In this document: one piece after another, positions 9,080 to 16,905 of the stretch
How positions within the stretch are numbered: the stretch's first letter is position 1
How the letters are laid out: the number at the start of each line of letters is the position of its first letter
Assembly: GCA_002716585.1 (NCBI GenBank)
Contig: PBBL01000003.1
Span: 1 to 64,000, forward strand
DNA length: 64,000 bases
From: Myxococcales bacterium
GTDB lineage: Bacteria; Myxococcota_A; Bradymonadia; Bradymonadales; GCA-2716585
Reading direction: 5' to 3'
Program-made: the position numbers and the translations under genes
The notes under the pieces: generated by a model
What the model saw: only the letters and a program-made list of their open reading frames with translations
What the model was told of the DNA's origin: nothing
Databases searched by the model: none

Positions 9080-9211
9080 TCAGACCGGGTTGGTGCCGCG
9101 AAGCAGGCTTCGGAACAGCACGATGAGCCAGTGCGTTGGTTCAATCAGACGCAGCGGGTAACGCTCGATGTGGGCGTGGCGGCGAGCTTGCCAGGTGGTG
9201 TGTTGCTTCAT
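9080..9211 (-). CDS. Possible small protein, 43 residues
   Basis: An ATG at 9211 with AGGGAG about 8 bp upstream opens a 43-residue frame. The product is basic with a hydrophobic tail (THWLIVLFRSLLRG), so it could be a small membrane-associated peptide. It starts next to a regulatory-looking region on its 5' side. It is too short for composition to be decisive and no homologue is known to me. Confidence 0.35.
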   Translation of the reverse strand: MKQHTTWQARRHAHIERYPLRLIEPTHWLIVLFRSLLRGTNPV

Positions 9212-9279
9212 GACGTGACTCCCTGTTTCTCAGGACCGCTGCGTCATCGTGTGACATCTTGATGACCGCGCGCGCCCTT

Positions 9280-9297
9280 TGTCACTCAAGTGTAACA
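9280..9297. promoter_or_regulatory. Pho-box-like direct repeat 1
   Basis: TGTCACT-CAAG-TGTAACA: two 7 bp half-sites with an 11 bp period, the layout of PhoB binding sites. It lies between the divergent small ORF (start 9211) and the lipoprotein gene (start 9490). The match to the classic CTGTCAT half-site is partial. Confidence 0.4.
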
Positions 9298-9367
9298 ATG
9301 GAGATCGCGTCGCGCAAGTTCTGCGTGTCAAGTCACTACGAGTTGCCCACCTGAAGGGCCATCATCG

Positions 9368-9385
9368 TGTCACATGAATGTCACA
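9368..9385. promoter_or_regulatory. Pho-box-like direct repeat 2
   Basis: TGTCACA-TGAA-TGTCACA: an exact 7 bp direct repeat with a 4 bp spacer (11 bp period). It matches the half-site geometry of PhoB-type response regulators and lies 105 bp upstream of the lipoprotein start at 9490. Regulation by phosphate is an inference. Confidence 0.5.
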
Positions 9386-9489
9386 CAGCGCCGCGCGATG
9401 TGCACTGAACTCATCGGCGCTGTAGAGTGATGCTTGAAATGATGCCTGAGTTGATGTTCGGCTCGGGAGAGAGGACCGGAGGTCCCACG

Positions 9490-10314
9490 ATGGAGCGACG
9501 TGTGGTGGTGTTGGGTGTGGTGACGGTGTTGGCCGCGTGCGCGACGACGGGCAGCGGCAGCGACGGCGTTCAGCGGACGACCGTGGTGGAGGAGGTGAGC
9601 GGCGACGAGGTGGCCCGGCTGAAGAAGGCCGAGGTCGAGTCGCAGCTGAAGGCCAGGATCGCCGCGGAGTCCAGCCTCATCAAGGCGCTTGGGACGACGG
9701 GCGACTCGGAGCTGGTGGACGTCCTTGGCTCAGGAGAGCTGGACTCCCAGGCGCTCGGTGAACTCATGGGCTCCTCGGGGGTCGTGGTGGGCTCGGGCGG
9801 CCTCGGGATGAAGGGCTCGGGCCTGGGCGGCGGTGGGTCGGCGAGCGGGATCGGCGGCCTGGGCACCAAGGGCGCAGGCGTCGGAGGCGGCGGTCGCGTG
9901 GGCTACGGCAGAAGGACGGCGTCAAGGGTCAAGGTGAAGGTGAAGCAGGCCGCGCTTCGCGTCAGCGGCCCGGGGACGATCGACGAGGGTCACGTCAAGC
10001 GGGTCATGAGGCGGCGCCAGTCCGCGCTTCAGTACTGCGTGGAGAAGGCGGAGGTGAAGGATCCCTCTCCGCGCGCGAAGGGGCAGAAGGGCGCCCGGTA
10101 TGAGCTGTCTGTGGCGCTTGAGGTCAATGAGCAGGGGCGGGTCACGCAGGTCAGGGCGCTCAAGGGCGACCTGAAGAAGGCGCCGACCGAGTGCGTCACC
10201 CGGATGCTCAAGCGGATGCGCTTCCCCAAGCCCGTGGGGGGCGCCGCGCAGGTCGAGGTGGACCTGGCGATCGACGTCGAGCACCCGGACAAGGACGAGG
10301 CGAAGTCGCCCTGA
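9490..10314 (+). CDS. Lipoprotein with AgmX/PglI-type C-terminal domain
   Basis: The start at 9490 follows GGAGG by 7 bp and gives 274 residues beginning MERRVVVLGVV with lipobox LAA-C (residue 17). A helical region is followed by a Gly/Ser-rich stretch with repeated GGLGxKGxGxGGGG. The C-terminal 100 residues (GTIDEGHVKRVMRRRQSALQ ... YCVEK ... VTRMLKRMRFPK) match the AgmX/PglI C-terminal domain seen in myxobacterial gliding-associated proteins and related to TonB C-termini. A periplasmic role in envelope complexes is likely. It is convergent with clpP. Confidence 0.8.
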   Translation: MERRVVVLGVVTVLAACATTGSGSDGVQRTTVVEEVSGDEVARLKKAEVESQLKARIAAESSLIKALGTTGDSELVDVLGSGELDSQALGELMGSSGVVVGSGGLGMKGSGLGGGGSASGIGGLGTKGAGVGGGGRVGYGRRTASRVKVKVKQAALRVSGPGTIDEGHVKRVMRRRQSALQYCVEKAEVKDPSPRAKGQKGARYELSVALEVNEQGRVTQVRALKGDLKKAPTECVTRMLKRMRFPKPVGGAAQVEVDLAIDVEHPDKDEAKSP

Positions 10315-10323
10315 GGCGCGAGG

Positions 10324-10950
10324 TCACTCGGAGGAGCCCTCGTCGTCGCCTTCCTTGCCCGGCTCGGGGCGCTCGAACACCTGATCGATGAGCCCGTACT
10401 CCTTGGCCTGGGAGGCGCTCATGAAGTAATCGCGGTCGGTGTCCTTCTCGATCTGCTCCATCTCCTGACCGGTGTTGCGCGCGAGGATGGCGTTGAGCCG
10501 CTCACGCTGGCGGAGGATCTCGCGGGCGCGGATCTCCAGGTCGGTCGCCTGCCCATAGCCGCCGTTCATGATGTGGGGCTGGTGGATGAGGATGCGGCTG
10601 TGGGGGAGCGCCATGCGTCGGCCCTTCTGCCCACCCGCGAGCAGGAAGGCGCCCATGCTGGCGGCCTGCCCGAGGCAGATCGTGGCGACCTGGGGGCGGA
10701 CGTACTGCATCGTGTCGTAGATCGCCAGCCCGGCTGTCACGCTGCCGCCCGGCGAGTTGATGTACAGCGAGATCTCCTTGTCCGGGTCCTCGCTCTCCAG
10801 AAAGAGCAGCTGCACGATGATCGTGTTGGCCACCTCGTCGGTGACCGGCGTCCCGAGGAAGACGATCCGGTCCTTGAGCAGGCGGCTGAAGATGTCCCAG
10901 CTGCGCTCACCGCGGTGGGTCTGTTCGACGACGTAGGGAATCAGAGGCAT
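10324..10950 (-). CDS. clpP: ATP-dependent Clp protease proteolytic subunit ClpP
   Basis: The 208-residue serine protease forms the tetradecameric core that degrades proteins unfolded by ClpX or ClpA. The catalytic triad is intact: Ser98 in GQAASMGA, His123 in RILIHQP and Asp172 in KDTDRDYF. The glycine-rich SPGGSVTAG loop and the IPYVVEQT start are as usual. The acidic C-terminal tail ([12 protein letters not shown]) is slightly long. It stands alone here, without clpX or tig next to it. A gene for an RNA repair enzyme lies upstream on the same strand, with about 150 bp between, so it probably has its own promoter. Confidence 0.96.
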   Translation of the reverse strand: MPLIPYVVEQTHRGERSWDIFSRLLKDRIVFLGTPVTDEVANTIIVQLLFLESEDPDKEISLYINSPGGSVTAGLAIYDTMQYVRPQVATICLGQAASMGAFLLAGGQKGRRMALPHSRILIHQPHIMNGGYGQATDLEIRAREILRQRERLNAILARNTGQEMEQIEKDTDRDYFMSASQAKEYGLIDQVFERPEPGKEGDDEGSSE

Positions 10951-11101
10951 GGCTTGGGGTGCTCCGTGAGGGGTTCCTCTGGCCTGCGCTCACAGCGGCG
11001 CGCCTTGGCAGCGCAGGCGTGTATGTGTTGGGGCGGCCCGTGGTGGCGAGGCCGCAACGACCGATTTCACAGGTCGGTATAGCACACCAACGCGTGAGGC
11101 G

Positions 11102-13882
11102 TCACGGGTCATCCCGGGCGTCACCCGCGCCAGGCTCCGGGGCGAGCTGGAGCAGCGTCTCCTCCAGCGCGGCGATCGTCTCCGGCGCCTCGCCCAGGCG
11201 CCGCTCCAATGTGTCCACGTCGAGCCGGTCGTCAACGGCCTGAAACAACAACCCGCGCGCCGCGGCCTCCTGCTCCTGCGCCCACCGCGCGTAATCCTTG
11301 CGCCACGCGCCGTAGGCCGGGCCGCGCTCCTCGGGCGGCGCGCCGTGGCGCGCGACGTAGCCTTCGAACGCCCGCCGCGCCAGCGCGATGAGCCGCGCCA
11401 GCGCCTCCTGCCGCCCATGCCAGGTCCGCAGGTGGGCGCGGTAGGTCGAGAGCACCTCCTCCGGCACCTCGTCCGAGCCCAGCCCGATCAGGTGCTCGCG
11501 CAGCGCCTCCCAGGTGCGCAGCTCGGGGTTGAGGGCGAGCAGCTGCCGGGTGCGCGCGTAGGTGCAGCGGGTGAGCTGGCGCATCAGGCGCAGGTAGTGC
11601 GACCCCTTGATCTTGATCCGATGCAGCACCGCGGGGCGACCACACAGGTCCTCCCCCTCGAACGTGACCACCGCCCCCTCCAGGTCGGTGCCGTCCAGCG
11701 CCTCCTCCAGGGACGCGATCCGCGCCTCCAGCGTCTCCCCGGCGAGCTGATACTCCTCCGCCACCGGGGCGCCCAGCTCCTCCGCGAGCGCCTCCAGCTC
11801 CTGGCGCGGCACGTAGCGGGGCGGCCGCTCCGGGTCGCGGCCGTCCACCGCGCCCAACAACACGAGCGACTCCCGGTCCCCGTAGTCGGTCACCAGTCGC
11901 GCCTCCGGGTGCAGCAGCTCCCACAGCAGCGTCCACCCCTGCGCCCACCCGGGATCGAGCGCCGACGGGCTCTGGCGCGTCAGGATCCGCCTCGCCGTGG
12001 ACAGGTAGTCGAAGCCGGAGGAGCCGGGGTCCGACAGCTCAAACGTCCCCCGGGTCGTGACGACGACCTGCTCGCCCGCCGCGAAGGTCTGCACCATGGT
12101 CCCGTCGAGCTTGTTGTTGAAGCGCGCCGTCCCCTCCGGCGCCGCCGCCAGCTCCAGGCAGAGCGCGCGGGCGTCCTCGCGCTCGCCGAAGTTGTAGATC
12201 TTGATGAACGGCACCGACACCGCCCGCCACGGCTCGCGCTCGTACACCAGCCCCTTGGCGTAGAGCTGGTGCGGCTCCTGCGGCGTAAACAGGTCCTTGC
12301 CCGCGTTGGCCAGGGTCAGCTCGCGACCGTCGGCCGCCTCGCCGGTGCGCCGGATCATGAGCGGGTCGGCGTCCACCCGCGCGAGGATCGCCTCGGGCGC
12401 GCGGTGGAGCTGCTCCAGGAGGTGATCGAGGCGAAGGTCGAACGCGGCCTCGGGGCCGATGCGCAGGTCGTCGTCGTGGAGATCGGGCACAGGCTCCTCC
12501 TCGGGATCCAGGGTGTAGGATGGCGCCTCGCGCAGCGGGCGGGTCGGCGCGGCGTACTGCTCGCGGGCGTCGATCTGGACGACGTCCCCCTCCGGCCAGC
12601 GGAGGGCGCTGAGGCGGTGGCCGAACACGCAGGCGGTGTCCAGCGCGATGGTGTTGCGGTGCTCGCGGACCGGCCCCGCGAAGGGGTTGTGGCCGAACAC
12701 GCAGCGCGGCCCGCTGAGCGGGAGCCGCTGCCGCCAGTCCAGCCGCTCGGGGAGCCCGTCCGCGTCGGTCCGCCCGGTGGTCGGGCCGTACATGCAGTAC
12801 GCCTGGGCGCGCTTGAGCGGCCAGCGCGTCGCCTCGGGCTGCCACGCCGCGTGCGCGATCACCAGCTCCGGCTCCCCGGCGAGCCCCCCTGGCGCCGCCC
12901 AGGACGCCCACAGCGGCGCGCCCTCCAGCAGCGTCAGCGCGGCCTGGGTGAGCGCCTCGCGTTGATCGGCGCGCAGCGCCTCGAACTCCGCCGCGGTCGT
13001 CTCCAGGCCGTGCTTGAGCTTGACGTTGCGCCCCTGCAACCATCGATGCAGCTTGTCGTCATGGTTGCCCCGGATCAACAACGCCTGCCCCTGCTCGACC
13101 ATCATGATCGCCCTCAGGAGCACCCCAACGGAGTCGGGGCCGCGGTCGGTGAGGTCACCGACGAAGACGACCATGCGGTCCTCGTCGTGGCCCCAGGCGC
13201 CGCTGTCGGGGTCGCGCCGCCAGCCCAGCTTCAGGAGGAGCGCGTCCAGCTCGGCGCTGCACCCGTGCACGTCGCCGATGATGTCGAGCCCGGTGACGGC
13301 GAGCTGCGCCGAGCGGTCGTCGCCGCGGGTCACCCGAGGAGGGGTCCAGTCGCGGAGCAGCTCGAACTCCATCGCCGGGCCGCCCTCGTCGGGCGGCACC
13401 CAGGCGACCCGCCCGATGGCGTCCCAGGGCTCGTCGGGGAGCTGGTCGGGGAGCGCGGCGATCAGCTCCGCCTGGCGACGGATGGCGTGGGCCGGGACCT
13501 TCCGGTCGCGCAGGTGTTGCCTGCGGCGGCAGACCGCCTCGGGGACATCGAACCAGACGAGCATCGCCGGGACGCCGTGCTCACGGGCGGCCCGGAGGTA
13601 GGGGCGGCGCGCCTCGGGGCGGAGGCTCGTGGCGTCGATCACGGCGCGGCGGCCGTACTTGAGGCGCAGGTCCAGCAGGGTCTGGAGGACGGCGAAGGCG
13701 TCGCCCGAGCAGGCGCGGTGCTCCTCGTCGTCGGTCAGGGTGGCGCGGAGCGCGTCGGACGACAGGATCTCCGTCTCGCGGAACCTCGCCCTGGCCCAGG
13801 TCGACTTGCCCGAGCCCGCCACGCCCGCCAGGACGATGACCGCAGATTGGGGGATGTGGGAGAACATCGCGCGCGCCCTCAT
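11102..13882 (-). CDS. Trifunctional RNA repair enzyme: kinase, phosphatase, Rnl1-type ligase
   Basis: One chain of 926 residues holds three modules. Residues about 12-165 are a P-loop kinase (Walker A GVAGSGKST at 20-28, Asp in VIDATSL at 83). Residues about 195-435 are a calcineurin-like metallophosphatase (GDVHG 203-207, GDLTDRG 242-248, GNHD 272-275, GHNP 397-400). Residues about 525-800 are a nucleotidyltransferase with KLDGT (Lys591), preceded by FIKIYNFGE, with WELLHPEARLV, EGAVV and RIKIKG as later motifs. The ligase resembles T4 Rnl1/fungal tRNA ligase (RNA_lig_T4_1) rather than canonical Pnkp. The product should heal 5'-OH/3'-phosphate RNA ends and seal them. An internal ATG at 13867, with GAGGG upstream, is an alternative start. 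Confidence 0.85.
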   Translation of the reverse strand: MRARAMFSHIPQSAVIVLAGVAGSGKSTWARARFRETEILSSDALRATLTDDEEHRACSGDAFAVLQTLLDLRLKYGRRAVIDATSLRPEARRPYLRAAREHGVPAMLVWFDVPEAVCRRRQHLRDRKVPAHAIRRQAELIAALPDQLPDEPWDAIGRVAWVPPDEGGPAMEFELLRDWTPPRVTRGDDRSAQLAVTGLDIIGDVHGCSAELDALLLKLGWRRDPDSGAWGHDEDRMVVFVGDLTDRGPDSVGVLLRAIMMVEQGQALLIRGNHDDKLHRWLQGRNVKLKHGLETTAAEFEALRADQREALTQAALTLLEGAPLWASWAAPGGLAGEPELVIAHAAWQPEATRWPLKRAQAYCMYGPTTGRTDADGLPERLDWRQRLPLSGPRCVFGHNPFAGPVREHRNTIALDTACVFGHRLSALRWPEGDVVQIDAREQYAAPTRPLREAPSYTLDPEEEPVPDLHDDDLRIGPEAAFDLRLDHLLEQLHRAPEAILARVDADPLMIRRTGEAADGRELTLANAGKDLFTPQEPHQLYAKGLVYEREPWRAVSVPFIKIYNFGEREDARALCLELAAAPEGTARFNNKLDGTMVQTFAAGEQVVVTTRGTFELSDPGSSGFDYLSTARRILTRQSPSALDPGWAQGWTLLWELLHPEARLVTDYGDRESLVLLGAVDGRDPERPPRYVPRQELEALAEELGAPVAEEYQLAGETLEARIASLEEALDGTDLEGAVVTFEGEDLCGRPAVLHRIKIKGSHYLRLMRQLTRCTYARTRQLLALNPELRTWEALREHLIGLGSDEVPEEVLSTYRAHLRTWHGRQEALARLIALARRAFEGYVARHGAPPEERGPAYGAWRKDYARWAQEQEAAARGLLFQAVDDRLDVDTLERRLGEAPETIAALEETLLQLAPEPGAGDARDDP

Positions 13883-13970
13883 GCTGTGGGGGTTGAGGCG
13901 CGGCCCCTGGTGGGGCGCGCGGCGTGAGTATACCGCGTTGAGGGCGCGGCGCCCATGCGGCGCGTCGCGC

Positions 13971-14843
13971 TCAAGGGTAGGTGAAGCGCACGCGGACGTT
14001 GCGCTGGGTCCACTGGGGGGGCGGGTTGGGGACGGAGCGTACGGAGCGGGCGGTGGCGAGCGCGTCCTGGTCGAGCACGGCGTGCCCCGAGGGCTTGGCG
14101 AGCCGCGCCGAGGTGAGGGCGCCCGCGGCGGTGACGGTGACGACCACCACGACCGTCCCGCCGAGCTTCTCGGCCCGGGCGGCGGCCGGGTAGCGCTGTC
14201 GGTCGAGGATGGCGGCGACCACCTCCGACTGGTAGATCTTGAGTGAGAGGTCCGGCGCGGCCCTCTCCTTGATGTCGATCGTCTCCCGAACGTTCCCCTC
14301 CTCGGGGCTGAAGCCCATCACGACCGCCTTGAGCCCGTCGCCGGTGCCCCCGTCGCCGCGGGGCATGGTCGGGCCGCCGCCGCCACCGCCGCCCGGGCCG
14401 CGGACGGCGTCGGGCATGGCCGCGCGCGGTTTGGAGGCCGGACGTCGGCGCGCCCGCTTGTCATCGGTCCGCGCGGAGATGGTGTGCAGGGTCGCGGCGT
14501 CGTTGGGCGTCTTTGTCTCGCGCGGCGGGGTGATCTTCTTGGGCTCAGGCTCCGGTTCGGGCTTCGGCTCGGGTTCGTTGGTCGCGATCGCGATCGAGGC
14601 CGGGTTGTCTCCGCCCGCGCCGGTGAACTCGGGCGACTCCCCGAGGAAGTCATCGGGGATGATGACCTCCTTGAGGTGGACGGGTGGGGTGGGCTCGTGT
14701 CGCAGGGGGGTCGGCGAGGTGGGGGCGATGAGCAACGTCGCGACCAACAGGAACCCGCCGTGCAGGGTCGCTGATGAGCCGAGCGACGCGGTGAGGATCA
14801 GCCGCGGTGTGGCCTGGGGTGAAGTCTGCTCGGGTGTGCTCAT
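13971..14843 (-). CDS. TonB-family energy transduction protein
   Basis: The 290-residue protein has the layout of TonB. A single N-terminal membrane helix (about 25-42, HGGFLLVATLLIAPT) is followed by a Pro/Glu/Lys-rich periplasmic spacer with EPKPEPEPEP near 90, a Gly-rich stretch, and a C-terminal TonB domain (IYQSEVVAAILDRQRYP, then GTVVVVVTVTAAGAL, ending VRFTYP). It would span the periplasm and transmit energy to an outer-membrane partner. No exbB/exbD or receptor gene is nearby, so the partner is unknown. The start at 14843 is the only one that gives the membrane anchor. Confidence 0.82.
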   Translation of the reverse strand: MSTPEQTSPQATPRLILTASLGSSATLHGGFLLVATLLIAPTSPTPLRHEPTPPVHLKEVIIPDDFLGESPEFTGAGGDNPASIAIATNEPEPKPEPEPEPKKITPPRETKTPNDAATLHTISARTDDKRARRRPASKPRAAMPDAVRGPGGGGGGGPTMPRGDGGTGDGLKAVVMGFSPEEGNVRETIDIKERAAPDLSLKIYQSEVVAAILDRQRYPAAARAEKLGGTVVVVVTVTAAGALTSARLAKPSGHAVLDQDALATARSVRSVPNPPPQWTQRNVRVRFTYP

Positions 14844-14971
14844 GACCTGCTCGTGACCTTGATGCTGGACGCCGCCACACTATACACGAAGCGCTCGCCG
14901 TCGGCCTTTATTTCGCGGCTGGGTGGTCAAGCGCGCGTCGCGGAGCGCTCGCCTCATGCGGGCCGTTCAGC

Positions 14972-15005
14972 GAACTGTTCACCGCGGCGCGGTGAACAGT
15001 TCACC
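14972..15005. promoter_or_regulatory. Overlapping palindromes, operator candidate
   Basis: A 14 bp stem (GAACTGTTCACCGC / GCGGTGAACAGTTC, 14972-15002, loop GGC) overlaps a second palindrome GGTGAAC-A-GTTCACC (14991-15005). The site lies in the 541 bp region between the divergent TonB-like gene (start 14843) and the lipoprotein gene (start 15385). The GTTCACC half-sites are repeated, as expected for cooperative repressor binding. No T tract follows, so it is not an obvious terminator. Confidence 0.5.
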
Positions 15006-15146
15006 TCGGCGGCGGGTGGAGGCGCCCGACCCGACGGGGGCGTGGCGGGTGGAGGCTGACGGGGTTGGCACGATCGCTGCTTCAGAGGACGGCGGGACGA
15101 CTCATCGACGCCGTCGTGGAGCGGAGCCGGTTGGGTCGCTGACGCG

Positions 15147-15175
15147 TTGACACACCCTGGGACATCGCGTAGTGT
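15147..15175 (+). promoter_or_regulatory. Sigma70-like promoter for 15385 lipoprotein
   Basis: TTGACA (15147-15152), 17 bp spacer, TAGTGT (15170-15175). The predicted transcription start near 15182 leaves a leader of about 200 nt. The leader contains a 7 bp hairpin ACACAAC/GTTGTGT near 15237-15255. The -35 matches the consensus exactly. Confidence 0.6.
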
Positions 15176-15384
15176 GGCCTCTCCCAACGAGGTTGGTCTC
15201 AACCATCAACGCGACCACAAACCCATGTTGCATCAACACAACGCGTGGTTGTGTGTCCTGGCGCTGTCGTCACACACGGCGCTCCGCGTCTGATTGCTCC
15301 AGGTTCCCAATATCGTTGATCTTCAGGCAATCGACGATCTCAACACGGCGGATCCGTCCGTACGATCACTCAAAGGAGGAGTGT

Positions 15385-16305
15385 ATGCACTCATCTCACA
15401 AGTTGTTGGCCATGCTGCTGGCTCTATGCGCATGTCTGGCGCTGACGGGCTGCCCCAGCGGAGGCGACGGGGGCGGTAAGAAGGACAACGGCAAGGCCAC
15501 CAAGGACGACGGCAAGAAGGGCGACAAGAAAGGCGGCGACAAGAAGGGCGACGCCAAGAAGGACGACACGGGCGGGGGCAACGAGGCGACCGGCAAGCCC
15601 CAGAAGATCAAGCCCGCGCCCGACGACGCGACGGTGGAGTTCCCGGTCCCGAACCCGGCGCTGGTCTTCGACACCCTCTCCATCCTGGGCAAGCCGGACT
15701 GGGGATCGCTGGTGACCGACGTGGAGAAGTCGGAGTACAGCAGCGAGGATCAGGCGGCGCTGGTCACGGGCGTGCTGCTGGCGGACTTCTTCGTCCACAT
15801 CTACGCCAAGGACGGGGACAAGGCGCTGGCGACGATCGATCAGATCAAGTCGGTGAGCGCGCCGCTGAAGGCGGGGTGGCCCAAGGACGAGGTGGCCAGC
15901 CTCAAGAAGAGCATCAAGGGCAAGAAGTGGGACGAGGCCAACGGGGAGATCGAGCTGATCCAGTCGATCATGACGGCCGAGATGGAGAAGCAGCGCCGCA
16001 AGGACCTGATCATGCTGGTCAGCCTCGGCTCCTACCTCGAAGGCACCTACGTCGCGACCCAGATCGTGGGCAAGGACTACTCGAAGAAGACCGCCGCCGT
16101 GCTGCAACAGAGCGAGCTGCTCAGCGAGGTCAAGAAGACGAAGAAGCTCCTGGGTGATGACAGCGAGCACATCAACTGCATCTTCAGCGCCATGGAGGAG
16201 ATCGAGAAGTTGATGAAGACCGACGACGGCGAGGCCATCTCCAAAGAGAATGTCGAGAAGATCGGTGAGATCGCCAAGACCACCAAAGGCAAGATCGTTG
16301 GTTGA
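15385..16305 (+). CDS. Lysine-rich lipoprotein of unknown function
   Basis: The start at 15385 has AAAGGAGG 6-7 bp upstream; 306 residues. The signal peptide ends LTG-C (residue 22) and is followed by a Lys/Asp/Gly linker with repeats of DDGKKGDKKGGDKKG type (about 30-70). The remainder is predicted helical with no enzyme motif. The next gene, also exported, starts 38 bp after its stop, so the two are probably co-transcribed. A good promoter lies at 15147. Confidence 0.75.
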   Translation: MHSSHKLLAMLLALCACLALTGCPSGGDGGGKKDNGKATKDDGKKGDKKGGDKKGDAKKDDTGGGNEATGKPQKIKPAPDDATVEFPVPNPALVFDTLSILGKPDWGSLVTDVEKSEYSSEDQAALVTGVLLADFFVHIYAKDGDKALATIDQIKSVSAPLKAGWPKDEVASLKKSIKGKKWDEANGEIELIQSIMTAEMEKQRRKDLIMLVSLGSYLEGTYVATQIVGKDYSKKTAAVLQQSELLSEVKKTKKLLGDDSEHINCIFSAMEEIEKLMKTDDGEAISKENVEKIGEIAKTTKGKIVG

Positions 16306-16343
16306 ACCGTCACCCTCAACATACTCAGGAAGGAGAAGACCTC

Positions 16344-16811
16344 ATGCTCACATCTAACGTTCGTTGGCCCATCGTCGCTGTGTTCGCCGCCGTGCTCGCT
16401 GTGTCGGTCCTGGGGGCGGCGCCTCAGGAGGTCCAGGCTTGCGAGACGGGCTTCCCCGTGGACGCGCACCGCTACTTCTGGTCGAGCAAGCCCCACGTCG
16501 GCTGGGGGCTGTTCGGCAAGGGCTACCGCAGGTTCCGCCCCACCGGGGCGCAGGGGCGGCTCTCACCCGGGCAGACCCGCTACGTCCGGATCAACGTGGA
16601 CGCCTACACGACCTACGCCTTCATCCTGGTCGGCTGCGGCCCCACGGCCCGGCTCCGGATGAGCATCAACGGCAGCAACTGGAGCAACGGCAGCTACCCC
16701 GCCGTCGGCTGGTGGGACTGGCGCTTCAACTACAGCACGTCCATCATCGTCGCGATCCAGAACACGGGTTCGGAGCGCACCAGCTTCAAGCTCTTCAGCG
16801 GTGTCAAGTGA
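16344..16811 (+). CDS. Small secreted beta-rich protein
   Basis: The start at 16344 follows AGGAAGGAG. The 155-residue product has a signal peptide cleaved after about residue 32 (AAPQEVQA-C). The mature part is rich in aromatic residues and Gly/Asn/Ser (NGSNWSNGSYPAVGWWDW), with alternating beta strands like a small PPC-type sandwich. It is probably secreted or periplasmic. It follows the Lys-rich lipoprotein as the second gene of the unit and is followed by a strong hairpin. Family unknown; a similar-sized exported protein lies at 44205-44669. Confidence 0.75.
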   Translation: MLTSNVRWPIVAVFAAVLAVSVLGAAPQEVQACETGFPVDAHRYFWSSKPHVGWGLFGKGYRRFRPTGAQGRLSPGQTRYVRINVDAYTTYAFILVGCGPTARLRMSINGSNWSNGSYPAVGWWDWRFNYSTSIIVAIQNTGSERTSFKLFSGVK

Positions 16812-16837
16812 GCGCTTGACCCGACCCTCCCCCCGAC

Positions 16838-16863
16838 GCCCGGGCGGATGACGCCGCCCGGGC
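16838..16863 (+). terminator. GC-rich terminator hairpin
   Basis: A perfect 10 bp stem GCCCGGGCGG / CCGCCCGGGC with loop ATGACG lies 27 bp after the stop of the secreted protein gene and 43 bp before the next start. There is no U tract, so efficiency is uncertain. Confidence 0.55.
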
Positions 16864-16905
16864 TCGAACCCACGCCGCGCCCCTCTCTCCTACGAGGCTC
16901 TTGGT

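Noticed and set aside
11345-13927. An 860-residue plus-strand open frame
   Set aside because: It is antisense to the RNA repair enzyme and reads as Arg/Gly/Pro-rich shadow sequence.
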